DNA of 12,328 bases from Wenzhouxiangella sp. (GTDB lineage Bacteria > Pseudomonadota > Gammaproteobacteria > Xanthomonadales > Wenzhouxiangellaceae): contig SKQI01000183.1 in assembly GCA_007119095.1 (NCBI GenBank), forward strand, positions 1 to 12,328, given 5' to 3'. Each line of letters opens with the position of its first letter. The stretch's first letter is position 1. This document shows, one piece after another, positions 1-6,083 of the stretch. The position numbers and the translations under genes were made by a program. The notes beneath the pieces were generated by a model, which saw only the letters and a program-made list of their open reading frames with translations, made no database searches and was not told the origin of the DNA.

Positions 1-1
1 C

Positions 2-721
2 TTGTGCGGCCTCGCACTGCTGCTGGGCTCGGGGCTGGCCATGGCTGCCGGCAAATATGGCAACCTCGACCAGTCCGGTAGCAACGTGTTTGACCGTGCC
101 TCGCTGCAGCGCGGTGCCGCCCTGTTTGCCAACTACTGCATGGGCTGTCATTCGATTCAGTTCATGCGTTATCAGCGTCTGACCGAAGACCTGGGCCTGA
201 GCGAGGAAGAGGTGATTGAGTTCCTCGCATTCGGCGACCAGGAGCTGGCTGACTACATGACCGCGGCGATGCGCTATGAAGACGGCGAGGCATGGTTCGG
301 AAAGGCGCCCCCGGATCTGAGTCTGACAGCCCGTTCGCGAAGCCCTGACTGGATCTATACCTTTCTACGCAGCTATTACCTCACCGATGAGGGCTGGAGT
401 AACACGGTTCTGGAAAATCCGGCCATGCCGCACGTGATGTCGGACCTGCAGGGAGTGCAGCGAGCGATTACCGAGACGCGTGAAGTGAACGGTGAAATGC
501 GTACGGAAATCATCGCCCTCGAGCTCGACCGGGCTGGCAGCTTGTCAGCCTCGGAGTATGACGCCGTTGTTCGCGACATCGTTGCCTTTATGGAATATGT
601 TGCAGAGCCGGCCATTTTGGTGCGGCAACGGGTGGGCATCTGGGTGATGCTCTTCCTCGCGCTGTTTACTTTCATTTCTTATCTGCTTTACCAGGAGTAC
701 TGGAAGGACGTCAAGAAATGA
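2..721 (+). CDS. petC: Cytochrome c1 subunit of the cytochrome bc1 complex (5' end cut by window edge)
   Basis: This is the membrane-anchored c-type cytochrome of respiratory complex III, which passes electrons from the Rieske protein to a periplasmic cytochrome c. The visible 239 residues begin inside a hydrophobic signal peptide ending near AMA-AG (residues 13-17), so only the first few codons are probably missing; the codon at position 2 is not the true start. The heme-attachment motif CMGCH is at residues 46-50, and the likely axial methionine is Met142 in NPAMPHV. A family-typical DWIYTFLRSYY stretch lies at 116-126. A single C-terminal transmembrane anchor covers about 212-230, followed by a short basic tail. 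petA and petB are expected just upstream, outside the window. sspA follows after 49 bp, a gene order common in gammaproteobacteria. The motifs are seen; the function follows from the family. Confidence 0.96.
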   Translation: MCGLALLLGSGLAMAAGKYGNLDQSGSNVFDRASLQRGAALFANYCMGCHSIQFMRYQRLTEDLGLSEEEVIEFLAFGDQELADYMTAAMRYEDGEAWFGKAPPDLSLTARSRSPDWIYTFLRSYYLTDEGWSNTVLENPAMPHVMSDLQGVQRAITETREVNGEMRTEIIALELDRAGSLSASEYDAVVRDIVAFMEYVAEPAILVRQRVGIWVMLFLALFTFISYLLYQEYWKDVKK

Positions 722-770
722 GGTTGGCTGTTGCTGACTCATCCCACGACTAGAAGGAGGGCAAAGGGCC

Positions 771-1385
771 ATGATGGCATTGTATTCTTCCGAGAACTGC
801 CTTGATTGCCATCGCGTCCGTTTCGTGTTGGCCGAGAAGGGAATCAACGTGGAGATCATCCACGTTGAGCAAGACCGTGCTGCGACTGCCGATTTGGCTG
901 AGCTCAATCCCTATGGCGAAACACCTACCCTGGTCGATCGCGACATGGTGTTGTACGGGACCTGGGTCGTTGCAGATTACCTCGACGAGCGTTATCCGCA
1001 TCCTCCCTTGATGCCGGTCGATCCGGTCTCCCGTTCGCGGCTCAGACTGGCCATGTATCGGATGTATCGAGACTGGATTGACGCCGGCCGCATCATCGAG
1101 ACGTCTGGGGGGGAGAAGAAAGTCAACGCAGCGCGCAAGCAGCTGAAGGATAGCCTGCTAGCGTCTGACGATCTGTTCGGTTTGACGCCCTTCTTGCTGA
1201 ACGATGAGCTGTCCCTGGTCGATTGCGCGCTCACCCCACTGCTGTGGCGGCTTCCAGCTTACGACATCGATTTGCCGACGCGGTCTGCGCCCAACATCAA
1301 TCGCTACATGGAGCGCATGTTCAAGCGCAACTCCTTTCAGCGCAGCTTGACCGAAGTCGAGCGACTGCTGCGTGAGGCGGAATAA
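771..1385 (+). CDS. sspA: Stringent starvation protein A, GST-like RNA-polymerase-associated protein
   Basis: SspA is a glutathione-S-transferase-fold protein that binds RNA polymerase and supports the stationary-phase and acid-stress response; E. coli SspA lacks GST activity. The 204-residue product fits the family. It has an N-terminal thioredoxin-like domain (about 1-78) with the conserved LAEKG and NP..ETPTLVDR segments, the YLDERYPHPPLMP stretch (about 71-83), and an all-helical C-terminal domain containing LSLVDCALTPLLWRLP. The start is the first of two adjacent ATGs, preceded by a strong AAGGAGG at 754-760 with 10-nt spacing; the second ATG (774) is possible. Unusually, Cys10 and Cys13 form CLDCH at the position of the thioredoxin/glutaredoxin active site. 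There is no signal peptide, so this CxxCH is unlikely to carry heme. The stop codon directly abuts sspB. Confidence 0.95.
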   Translation: MMALYSSENCLDCHRVRFVLAEKGINVEIIHVEQDRAATADLAELNPYGETPTLVDRDMVLYGTWVVADYLDERYPHPPLMPVDPVSRSRLRLAMYRMYRDWIDAGRIIETSGGEKKVNAARKQLKDSLLASDDLFGLTPFLLNDELSLVDCALTPLLWRLPAYDIDLPTRSAPNINRYMERMFKRNSFQRSLTEVERLLREAE

Positions 1386-1793
1386 ATGGAAATGGTCGCC
1401 AGTCGACCTTACCTGATGCGTGCTCTGCACGAATGGATTGTTGACTCTGGCTGTACCCCGCATCTATTGGTCGATGCCGACTTCCCGGGATTGGAAGTGC
1501 CGGACAGCGCTTGCAAGGATGGTCAGGTCGTGCTGAATGTCAGCCCCAGTGCTGTGCGTGATCTGGTTATGGACAACATGCTGGTCAGCTTCGTGGCGCG
1601 ATTTGGAGGCGTGTCGCGGGGGGTTTCGGTGCCCGTTGCTGCGGTCAAGGCGATTTATGCTCGTGAAAACGGGCGGGGAATGGTCTTTCCGGAGGAAGAA
1701 GGTCTGGAGCAGGCGGATTCCACCCCCACTGGCACGGAATCCGGCGGCGATGATGATGATCCGGGTAGGCCCCGTCTGAGGGTTGTCAAGTAG
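1386..1793 (+). CDS. sspB: ClpXP protease specificity-enhancing factor SspB
   Basis: SspB is the cytosolic adaptor that captures ssrA-tagged, stalled-translation proteins and delivers them to ClpXP. The 135-residue product has the substrate-binding fold at the N-terminus: RPYLMRALHEW (7-17), TPHLLVD, GQVVLNVSP, and the highly conserved ARFGG and IYARENG motifs. A low-complexity acidic linker (about 102-127, with DDDD) leads to the C-terminal ClpX-binding tail RPRLRVVK (128-135), which closely matches the E. coli tail. The linker is shorter than in the 165-residue E. coli protein. The ATG follows the sspA stop with no gap, and a GAGG at 1374-1377 lies 8 nt upstream, so co-translation with sspA is likely. 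A second ATG at 1392 is possible. The stop touches the stop of the convergent DUF3301 gene. Confidence 0.95.
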   Translation: MEMVASRPYLMRALHEWIVDSGCTPHLLVDADFPGLEVPDSACKDGQVVLNVSPSAVRDLVMDNMLVSFVARFGGVSRGVSVPVAAVKAIYARENGRGMVFPEEEGLEQADSTPTGTESGGDDDDPGRPRLRVVK

Positions 1794-2132
1794 TCAGTCC
1801 CCCTCGATCAGCCGGCCCCCATCGTCTCGCTCGGCACTGATCTGAATCAGGCGCCGTCCCAGCATGATCAATTCACCATGGCGTCGGGCCCCGCCGTCCG
1901 GGCTGAAATCGAATCGGTAGACTCGGCGGAGCCGCAAGGTATCCTGATCTCGTTGGGGCCATAGCGATGCCAGTGCAACTGTCTGGTCCAGAAGCTGCCA
2001 CCCCTGGCGCTGGCAAAAAGTCCGCGCTCGATCACGCGCGAGTTCGCGCGCTTGCAGTGACCAATGCCACCACAGAGCGGCCGCTGCAAGCAGCAAAATC
2101 GCGCCAAGCGCGCCGTCGAGCCCGCCAGTCAA
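1794..2132 (-). CDS. DUF3301 family small membrane-anchored protein, function unknown
   Basis: This 112-residue protein has one N-terminal transmembrane helix (about 8-24, rich in Ala and Leu and ending in WWHW). A soluble part follows with hallmarks I recall for the DUF3301 family: ELARDRA, a lone Cys before QGWQLLDQTVAL, then LRRVYRFDFS.DG and HGELIMLG. The domain's function is not known and none is assigned here. The start is a TTG whose TTGA overlaps the TGA stop of the upstream Smr gene on the same strand; a GAAGG (2140-2144) sits 7 nt upstream, supporting coupled translation. No other start precedes the membrane helix. The orientation (helix first, few positive charges ahead of it, Arg-rich stretch just after) suggests the bulk faces the cytoplasm, which is inference. 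Confidence 0.8.
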   Translation of the reverse strand: MTGGLDGALGAILLLAAAALWWHWSLQARELARDRARTFCQRQGWQLLDQTVALASLWPQRDQDTLRLRRVYRFDFSPDGGARRHGELIMLGRRLIQISAERDDGGRLIEGD

Positions 2133-2662
2133 GATCGTGCCTTCAGCAAAACATAGACGGCGCCCGTGCCACCGTCATGACGCGGTGCCGAGGCAAAAGC
2201 GCAGACTGCTTCCGTGCGCGTGAGCAGCCGTGCAGTCAGCCGCTTCAGGCGTGGTCCATCCGGGCCGGAGCGCAAGCCCTTGCCGTGGATAATCTTGACG
2301 CAGCTAAGGCCGTCGCGGCGGGCGGCGGTCAGGAAGGCCCTGATGCTGCCTGCGGCTGCCTCGGTGTTCATTTGATGCAGGTCAATCTCGTCTTGCACGC
2401 GCCAGTGCCCCCGCCGGAGTCGAGTCAGGATACGTCGCTGCAGGCCGGGGCGAAGCCAGGTCAATTCTTCTCCGGTCTCCACGGCCTCGAAATCGATCGG
2501 GCCATGGGCAATTTCGTCCATGACCATTGCCTCGTCAAGTTCACGCTGTCTGGGACGGGCTGATGGGCGCGGCGGGGCGGTTCGCGCGCGCTGGCCCTGG
2601 ATTCGGCGGACATTGCCGATGCTGGACCGAAACAGATCGCGCTCGTCGTCTTCAATACTCAT
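2129..2662 (-). CDS. smrA: Smr-domain protein, SmrA (YdaL)-like putative endonuclease
   Basis: Smr domains are nucleic-acid-binding or nicking modules; E. coli SmrA (YdaL) has been described as a DNA endonuclease, while the paralogue SmrB cleaves mRNA at collided ribosomes. The product is 177 residues. A charged, Arg/Pro-rich N-terminal region (1-45) is followed by the RPGLQ...L.RLRRG segment (71-85) that precedes the domain in SmrA-like proteins, then the Smr domain: DLHQM (94-98, where DLHG is more usual), IHGKG (125-129) and HDGGTGAVYV (162-171). The HGKG and GG.GA signatures are intact. The ATG start has GGAG 9 nt upstream. It is the first gene of a two-gene minus-strand unit with the DUF3301 gene and diverges from surE. 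The choice of SmrA over SmrB rests on remembered similarity to YdaL. Confidence 0.85.
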   Translation of the reverse strand: MSIEDDERDLFRSSIGNVRRIQGQRARTAPPRPSARPRQRELDEAMVMDEIAHGPIDFEAVETGEELTWLRPGLQRRILTRLRRGHWRVQDEIDLHQMNTEAAAGSIRAFLTAARRDGLSCVKIIHGKGLRSGPDGPRLKRLTARLLTRTEAVCAFASAPRHDGGTGAVYVLLKARS

Positions 2663-2723
2663 CGATGTTCGCTCCAGTATTGTTCGGCAGGGCGGGTAGA
2701 CGTGCTGTCAGGCTCCCGGGCCA

Positions 2724-2733
2724 TTGTGCACAA
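2724..2733. repeat. Perfect 10-bp palindrome TTGTGCACAA in the divergent promoter region
   Basis: TTGTGCACAA is its own reverse complement and lies between the divergent smrA and surE starts, where an operator would be expected. A 6-bp inverted repeat, TTGATC (2745-2750) with GATCAA (2764-2769), lies just beyond it towards surE, but arms of that length are expected by chance in a region this size. I cannot assign a regulator. Confidence 0.3.
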
Positions 2734-2773
2734 AAAGGCTGCGTTTGATCTGCATTCCGTCCTGATCAATGGC

Positions 2774-2781
2774 TGTATAGT
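2774..2781 (+). promoter_or_regulatory. Candidate -10 element for surE
   Basis: TATAGT (2776-2781) follows a TG and lies 27 bp before the surE ATG, which would give a short leader. No good -35 lies 16-18 bp upstream. The Shine-Dalgarno match before surE is weak (AGAG at 2794-2797). This is a weak call based on position and the -10 hexamer alone. Confidence 0.25.
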
Positions 2782-2808
2782 TACGGCTTTCGCAGAGACT
2801 ATTCAATC

Positions 2809-3597
2809 ATGCATGTTCTCATAGCCAACGATGACGGGGTGTATGCGCCCGGCATTCGATTGCTTGCCGACCGGCTGGCAGAACACAGCGATAGAGTGAC
2901 CGTCGTCGCTCCTGATCGCGATCGTTCGGGCGCCAGTAACTCATTGACCCTTGATCAGCCGATTCGCGTTGAACAGCAGGACGATGGCCGCTACAAGGTC
3001 TACGGCACGCCGACGGACTGTGTTCATGTGGCGATCACGGGCCTGCTCGAAGACGAGCCCGACATGGTTGTTTCCGGCATCAATGCCGGCGCCAACCTGG
3101 GTGATGATGTGCTGTACTCCGGCACTGTGGCCGCTGCCATGGAGGGTAGGTTTCTCGGCCTGCCGGCAATGGCGGTTTCGTTGGTGTATGGCCGCAAAGG
3201 GCCACGTCATTATGAGAGTGCTGCCGAGGCGGCCAGTATTCTGATGAAGCAGTTGGTGGCAGAGCCGCTCCCTGCCGACACCATTCTCAATGTCAATGTC
3301 CCGGATTTGCCTTGGTCCGAGATTAAGGGGTTTGAAACCACCAGGTTGGGTCATCGCCATCGGTCGGAAAACGTGATTCCCCTGGAAGACCCACGCGGGC
3401 GACGCTTTTTCTGGGTCGGGCCGCCGGGAGATGAGGAAGACAATGGGCCGGGGACAGACTTCAATGCGATTCGACAGGGCTTTGTCTCGGTGACCCCGAT
3501 TCACGTTGACCTGACCCGTTATCAGGCACTCGATCAGGTCAGTCACTGGATCGAGCGGCTGAATCAGACCGAGAGCGAGGACAGGGTCGATCAGTGA
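2809..3597 (+). CDS. surE: 5'/3'-nucleotidase SurE
   Basis: SurE is a metal-dependent phosphatase that removes phosphate from nucleoside 5'- and 3'-monophosphates (in E. coli also from short polyphosphate) and is linked to stationary-phase survival. The 262-residue product is of family length. Its metal-site residues are intact: Asp8 and Asp9 in NDDG (7-10), Ser40 in RSGAS, and Asn92 in SGINAGANLGDDVLYSGT (89-106). The signature YGTPTDCV is at 65-72. The C-terminal region, about 225-262, contains VSVTPIHVDLT, typical of the family. It opens a plus-strand unit with pcm and nlpD; its TGA overlaps the pcm start (TGATG at 3595-3599). This order matches the E. coli surE-pcm-nlpD locus. Confidence 0.97.
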   Translation: MHVLIANDDGVYAPGIRLLADRLAEHSDRVTVVAPDRDRSGASNSLTLDQPIRVEQQDDGRYKVYGTPTDCVHVAITGLLEDEPDMVVSGINAGANLGDDVLYSGTVAAAMEGRFLGLPAMAVSLVYGRKGPRHYESAAEAASILMKQLVAEPLPADTILNVNVPDLPWSEIKGFETTRLGHRHRSENVIPLEDPRGRRFFWVGPPGDEEDNGPGTDFNAIRQGFVSVTPIHVDLTRYQALDQVSHWIERLNQTESEDRVDQ

Positions 3598-4256
3598 TGG
3601 TGGCTCGGGAGTTGCAGGGCATTGGCATGACGTCGGAAAAGACGCGCCGTCGCCTGGTCGAGCGCCTGCGAGAAAAAGGCATCTCTGAGTCAGCCGTGCT
3701 CGAGGCCATGGCCGAAACGCCCAGACACCTGTTTGTGGACGAGGCCCTTTCTTCCCGAGCGTATGAAGATTCAGCTCTTCCGATTGGTCGTGGCCAGACG
3801 ATTTCTCAGCCCTATGTGGTGGCGCTGATGACGCAGGCAGCCGTCAACGGCAAGCGTCCGGAAAAAGTCCTGGAGATAGGGACCGGGTCGGGTTATCAGT
3901 CTGCTGTGCTGGCCAGGCTCTCGGACCGAGTCTTCACTACAGAACGCATTGGTGAATTGGCGCGTTCAGCTCGTCAACGATTTCATCGCCTTGGCCTGCA
4001 CAACATCTATGTCCGGCACTGCGATGGTCTTGCTGGATGGCCCAGTCAGGCCCCGTTTGACGCCATTGTTGTGACTGCTGGGGGTGTGGTGCCCGAAACA
4101 TTGCTGGATCAGCTCGCTGAGGGTGGTGTCATGGTTGCTCCGGAGCAAACCGGGGGGCATCAGCGGCTTATCGCAACGACCAGGGCCGGTTCCGGGGTTT
4201 TGCGCGAGGATCTGGGGGCGGTCATTTTCGTGCCGCTGCTTGAAGGAGTTGAGTAG
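3597..4256 (+). CDS. pcm: Protein-L-isoaspartate O-methyltransferase
   Basis: Pcm uses S-adenosylmethionine to methylate L-isoaspartyl residues in aged proteins, starting their repair back to aspartate. The family-specific LPIGRGQTISQPY lies about 60 residues in, with the active-site Ser/Thr region in TISQP. The SAM-binding motif I, VLEIGTGSGYQ, and the post-motif segment PFDAIVVTA are both intact, and the protein ends in VIFVPLLEGVE, as expected. The start is uncertain. A GTG (3594) and an ATG (3597) both overlap the surE stop; an ATG at 3627 has AGGG 7 nt upstream and begins at MTS, as in several shorter homologues. I list the ATG at 3597 because of the TGATG overlap. The next gene starts at its last base (TAGTG). 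Confidence 0.95.
   Translation: MVARELQGIGMTSEKTRRRLVERLREKGISESAVLEAMAETPRHLFVDEALSSRAYEDSALPIGRGQTISQPYVVALMTQAAVNGKRPEKVLEIGTGSGYQSAVLARLSDRVFTTERIGELARSARQRFHRLGLHNIYVRHCDGLAGWPSQAPFDAIVVTAGGVVPETLLDQLAEGGVMVAPEQTGGHQRLIATTRAGSGVLREDLGAVIFVPLLEGVE
4243..4248 (+). promoter_or_regulatory. Ribosome binding site deciding the nlpD start
   Basis: AAGGAG within the last codons of pcm is 7 nt from GTG (4256), 13 nt from ATG (4262) and 28 nt from ATG (4277). The spacing favours the GTG overlapping the pcm stop. The ATG at 4277 has its own weaker AAAGGGG (4265-4271) 5 nt upstream, so it remains possible. Confidence 0.5.
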
Positions 4257-5161
4257 TGCCAATGAAAGGGGCAGGCATGCGTGGTGCTGGGTGCAAACTC
4301 GTTCACGGCCGAGCGGCCGTGAAGTTGCTTGCGCTGGCCCTGGTGTTTGCCTGTTTCGTGCTGCCGGCATGCGCGCCGCGTCAGCCGGCACCGGTAGAGC
4401 AGCGGTCGCCAGGTCAGCGTCCGCCGCCAGTGCAGCGGCAACCCGCACCGCCGGTTTACGAAGTCCAGCGCGGGGATACCTTGTATGCCATTGCTTTTCG
4501 CTACGGCCTTGACTGGCGAAGAGTGGCTGAATGGAACCGGATTGATGCCCCTTATACCATTCGCCCCGGCCAGGAGCTTCGTTTAAGCGAGCCGCCTGCC
4601 GCCGTTGCCAGTCGGCCTGTATCGCCACCGGTAGAGCGTCCTCCGGCGCCAGCCTCGCCACCGGCTCAGCGGCCAGCGCCACAACCGGCCCCCTCATCAG
4701 CTCCTGCGACTGAGCCGGAAACGCCGCCACCAGCGCCAGCGGCGCCCGCGCCGGCCTCTGGAGCACAGGCCGCCACTCGCAGGGTCGCCGGGCTCGACTG
4801 GCAGTGGCCGACAGAAGGAAAGGTGCTGCGGCCTTTTGATCCGGCTGCCACCCGCAGGGGGCTGGGCATTGCTGGGCGGGTGGGGCAACCGGTCTATGCC
4901 GCTGCCGATGGTGAGGTGGTTTACAGCGGGACGGCATTGATTGGTTACGGTGAGCTGATCATCCTCAAGCACTCGGAAAGCATGCTGTCCGCCTACGGTC
5001 ACAATGATCGGCGACTGGTCGAGGAGGGCGAGCGCGTTCGTCGTGGTCAGCCAATTGCGGAAATGGGCATGAATGAGCGCGACGACGAAATCCTGCACTT
5101 TGAAATCAGACGCAACGGCCAGGCAGAGGACCCCCTGCGTTTTCTCCCACCCGGAAATTGA
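4256..5161 (+). CDS. nlpD: NlpD-type lipoprotein: LysM plus degenerate LytM domain, amidase activator
   Basis: NlpD-type factors sit in the outer membrane and switch on peptidoglycan amidases during daughter-cell separation. From the GTG start the product has 301 residues: a basic then hydrophobic signal peptide (about 9-38) ending in LPAC, with Cys39 the likely lipidated residue; a LysM domain (67-110, VQRGDTLYAIA...IRPGQELRL); a Pro/Ala-rich linker (about 111-176); and a LytM/M23 domain (about 180-299) beginning WQWPTEGKV. The zinc ligands of active M23 peptidases are largely missing. The HxGxD site reads RRGLG (200-204), and the HxH site reads ILHFE with only one His. This fits a non-enzymatic activator. 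The family usually precedes rpoS, but here nsrR follows after 288 bp. Alternative starts are 4262 and 4277; both keep the lipobox. Confidence 0.93.
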   Translation: MPMKGAGMRGAGCKLVHGRAAVKLLALALVFACFVLPACAPRQPAPVEQRSPGQRPPPVQRQPAPPVYEVQRGDTLYAIAFRYGLDWRRVAEWNRIDAPYTIRPGQELRLSEPPAAVASRPVSPPVERPPAPASPPAQRPAPQPAPSSAPATEPETPPPAPAAPAPASGAQAATRRVAGLDWQWPTEGKVLRPFDPAATRRGLGIAGRVGQPVYAAADGEVVYSGTALIGYGELIILKHSESMLSAYGHNDRRLVEEGERVRRGQPIAEMGMNERDDEILHFEIRRNGQAEDPLRFLPPGN

Positions 5162-5311
5162 GCCAGCGCAAGCCCTCATCACAACCCCGGCGTTACATTA
5201 GACCCATGGGCATGTGGTTCTGGTCCTGCCGCCAGGCAGAGCATTGCCCGAATTCAACCGGTTGAGGCTTAACCCCGGGTTCGACCCAGGCTCGGTCGCT
5301 TGTGCTAGGGC

Positions 5312-5322
5312 AAATACATTTT
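5312..5322 (-). promoter_or_regulatory. Candidate NsrR half-site upstream of nsrR
   Basis: Read on the minus strand this is AAAATGTATTT, which matches the published 11-bp NsrR motif AANATGYATTT (as I recall it) at every position. It lies 127 bp upstream of the nsrR GTG. The expected second half of an 11-1-11 inverted repeat is not recognisable on either side. Just downstream is a small dyad, CAAGC-GATT-GCTTG (5327-5340), of unknown meaning. No convincing -35/-10 pair surrounds the site. Confidence 0.42.
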
Positions 5323-5437
5323 GCTGCAAGCGATTGCTTGATGCGCGCCCTGTCTGCAGCCCTGAATGTGGTCCAGGTAGCTGCCGGGTTGATGACTTTC
5401 CTCGGAAGGGAACTAACGAGCGTCAAACAGTGCTGAA

Positions 5438-5443
5438 AAGAGG
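5438..5443 (+). promoter_or_regulatory. Ribosome binding site deciding the nsrR start
   Basis: AAGAGG directly abuts an in-frame TTG (5444), which is too close to be used, and lies 6 nt from the GTG at 5450. This places the start at the GTG and gives the N-terminus MKVTRYTDYGLR, the usual start of Rrf2-family proteins. Confidence 0.6.
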
Positions 5444-5449
5444 TTGCCA

Positions 5450-5911
5450 GTGAAAGTTACCCGTTACACCGACTATGGACTCAGGGTTCTGATGTACCTG
5501 GCCGTGCAGAGCGAAGGTCGTTGCACCATCAGGGAAATATCCGAGGCGTACGGAATTTCCCGCAATCACCTGATGAAAGTGGTCCAGCAGTTGGCGGCGC
5601 TAGGCTATGTGGATGCTGTGCGCGGGGTTGGCGGTGGTATCAGTCTGGCACGTCGGCCTGAGCGCATTCGTCTGGGCGCGGTTGTGATGGCCATGGAGCC
5701 GGACATGGGGTTGGTGGAATGTATGCGCCCGGGGGGCTCCTGTGTGATCACCTCAGCCTGCCGTCTCGCCGGTGCGCTGGATGTCGCGCTCAAGGCTTTC
5801 ATTGAGGCCCTTGATCAGGTAACGCTGGCGGATCTTGTCCAGCCGGCGGCAGCCGATAGTCTGCGCCTGTTGTTGAAGATCGATGATGCCAGCGTTGCAG
5901 TGGAGCATTGA
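5450..5911 (+). CDS. nsrR: Nitric-oxide-sensing Rrf2-family repressor NsrR
   Basis: NsrR is an iron-sulfur repressor whose cluster is destroyed by NO, releasing genes for NO detoxification and stress resistance. The product is 153 residues from the GTG. The N-terminal winged helix carries the Rrf2 signature: TRYTDYGLRVLMYLA, ISRNHLMKVVQQL in the recognition region, then a Gly-rich wing (VRGVGGGISLA, about 57-67). Three cysteines, Cys91, Cys98 and Cys104 (VEC...GSCVITSACRL), match the NsrR cluster-binding pattern; spacing C-x6-C-x5-C is slightly wider than E. coli's C-x4-C-x5-C. Asp8, a ligand in a Streptomyces NsrR, is conserved. The tail LDQVTLADLV is also NsrR-like. It differs from IscR in cysteine spacing. 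No known NsrR target (hmp, norB, ytfE) is in the window. Autoregulation is possible given the half-site upstream. Confidence 0.9.
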   Translation: MKVTRYTDYGLRVLMYLAVQSEGRCTIREISEAYGISRNHLMKVVQQLAALGYVDAVRGVGGGISLARRPERIRLGAVVMAMEPDMGLVECMRPGGSCVITSACRLAGALDVALKAFIEALDQVTLADLVQPAAADSLRLLLKIDDASVAVEH

Positions 5912-5943
5912 GCTTTAGCCGTTTCGCAGTTTTCAAGTACGGA

Positions 5944-5970
5944 CCACGCCGGAAGGTTGGCGGGGGTTTT
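5944..5970 (+). terminator. Candidate Rho-independent terminator after nsrR
   Basis: CCACGCC (5944-5950) can pair with GGCGGGG (5959-5965) with one A-G mismatch around an 8-nt loop, followed by G and TTTT. It lies 33 bp past the nsrR stop and before the amiB promoter candidate. The short T tract makes it moderate at best. Confidence 0.45.
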
Positions 5971-6013
5971 GTAGACTAATTGTTCAGAAGGTTCGCTATC
6001 TAACCGATTTATC

Positions 6014-6042
6014 TTGATTTTATTGTTTGCTGGGTGCATGAT
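6014..6042 (+). promoter_or_regulatory. Candidate sigma70 promoter for amiB
   Basis: TTGATT (6014-6019) and CATGAT (6037-6042) are separated by 17 bp, each matching its consensus at four of six positions, in an AT-rich patch just after the nsrR terminator candidate. It would give a leader of roughly 35 nt containing AAGAGGA (6071-6077), 6 nt before the amiB ATG. Confidence 0.4.
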
Positions 6043-6083
6043 TGCCGATGTAGGCCTGTCTTTTTCAAAAAAGAGGACGATTC

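Noticed and set aside
1967..2563. Plus-strand frame of 198 codons opposite the DUF3301 and Smr genes
   Set aside because: The minus-strand products carry clear family motifs, and this frame does not.
3966..4937. Long open frame (323 codons) on the minus strand opposite pcm and nlpD
   Set aside because: It mirrors the Pro/Ala linker of NlpD and the end of Pcm, has no recognisable motif, and lies opposite two secure genes.
5275..5295. GGGTTCGACCC resembling a tRNA T-arm
   Set aside because: The stem does not close around a 7-nt T loop, and no acceptor, D or anticodon arms surround it.
5444..5446. TTG as the nsrR start
   Set aside because: It abuts the AAGAGG, leaving no spacing; GTG 5450 gives 6 nt and the family N-terminus.
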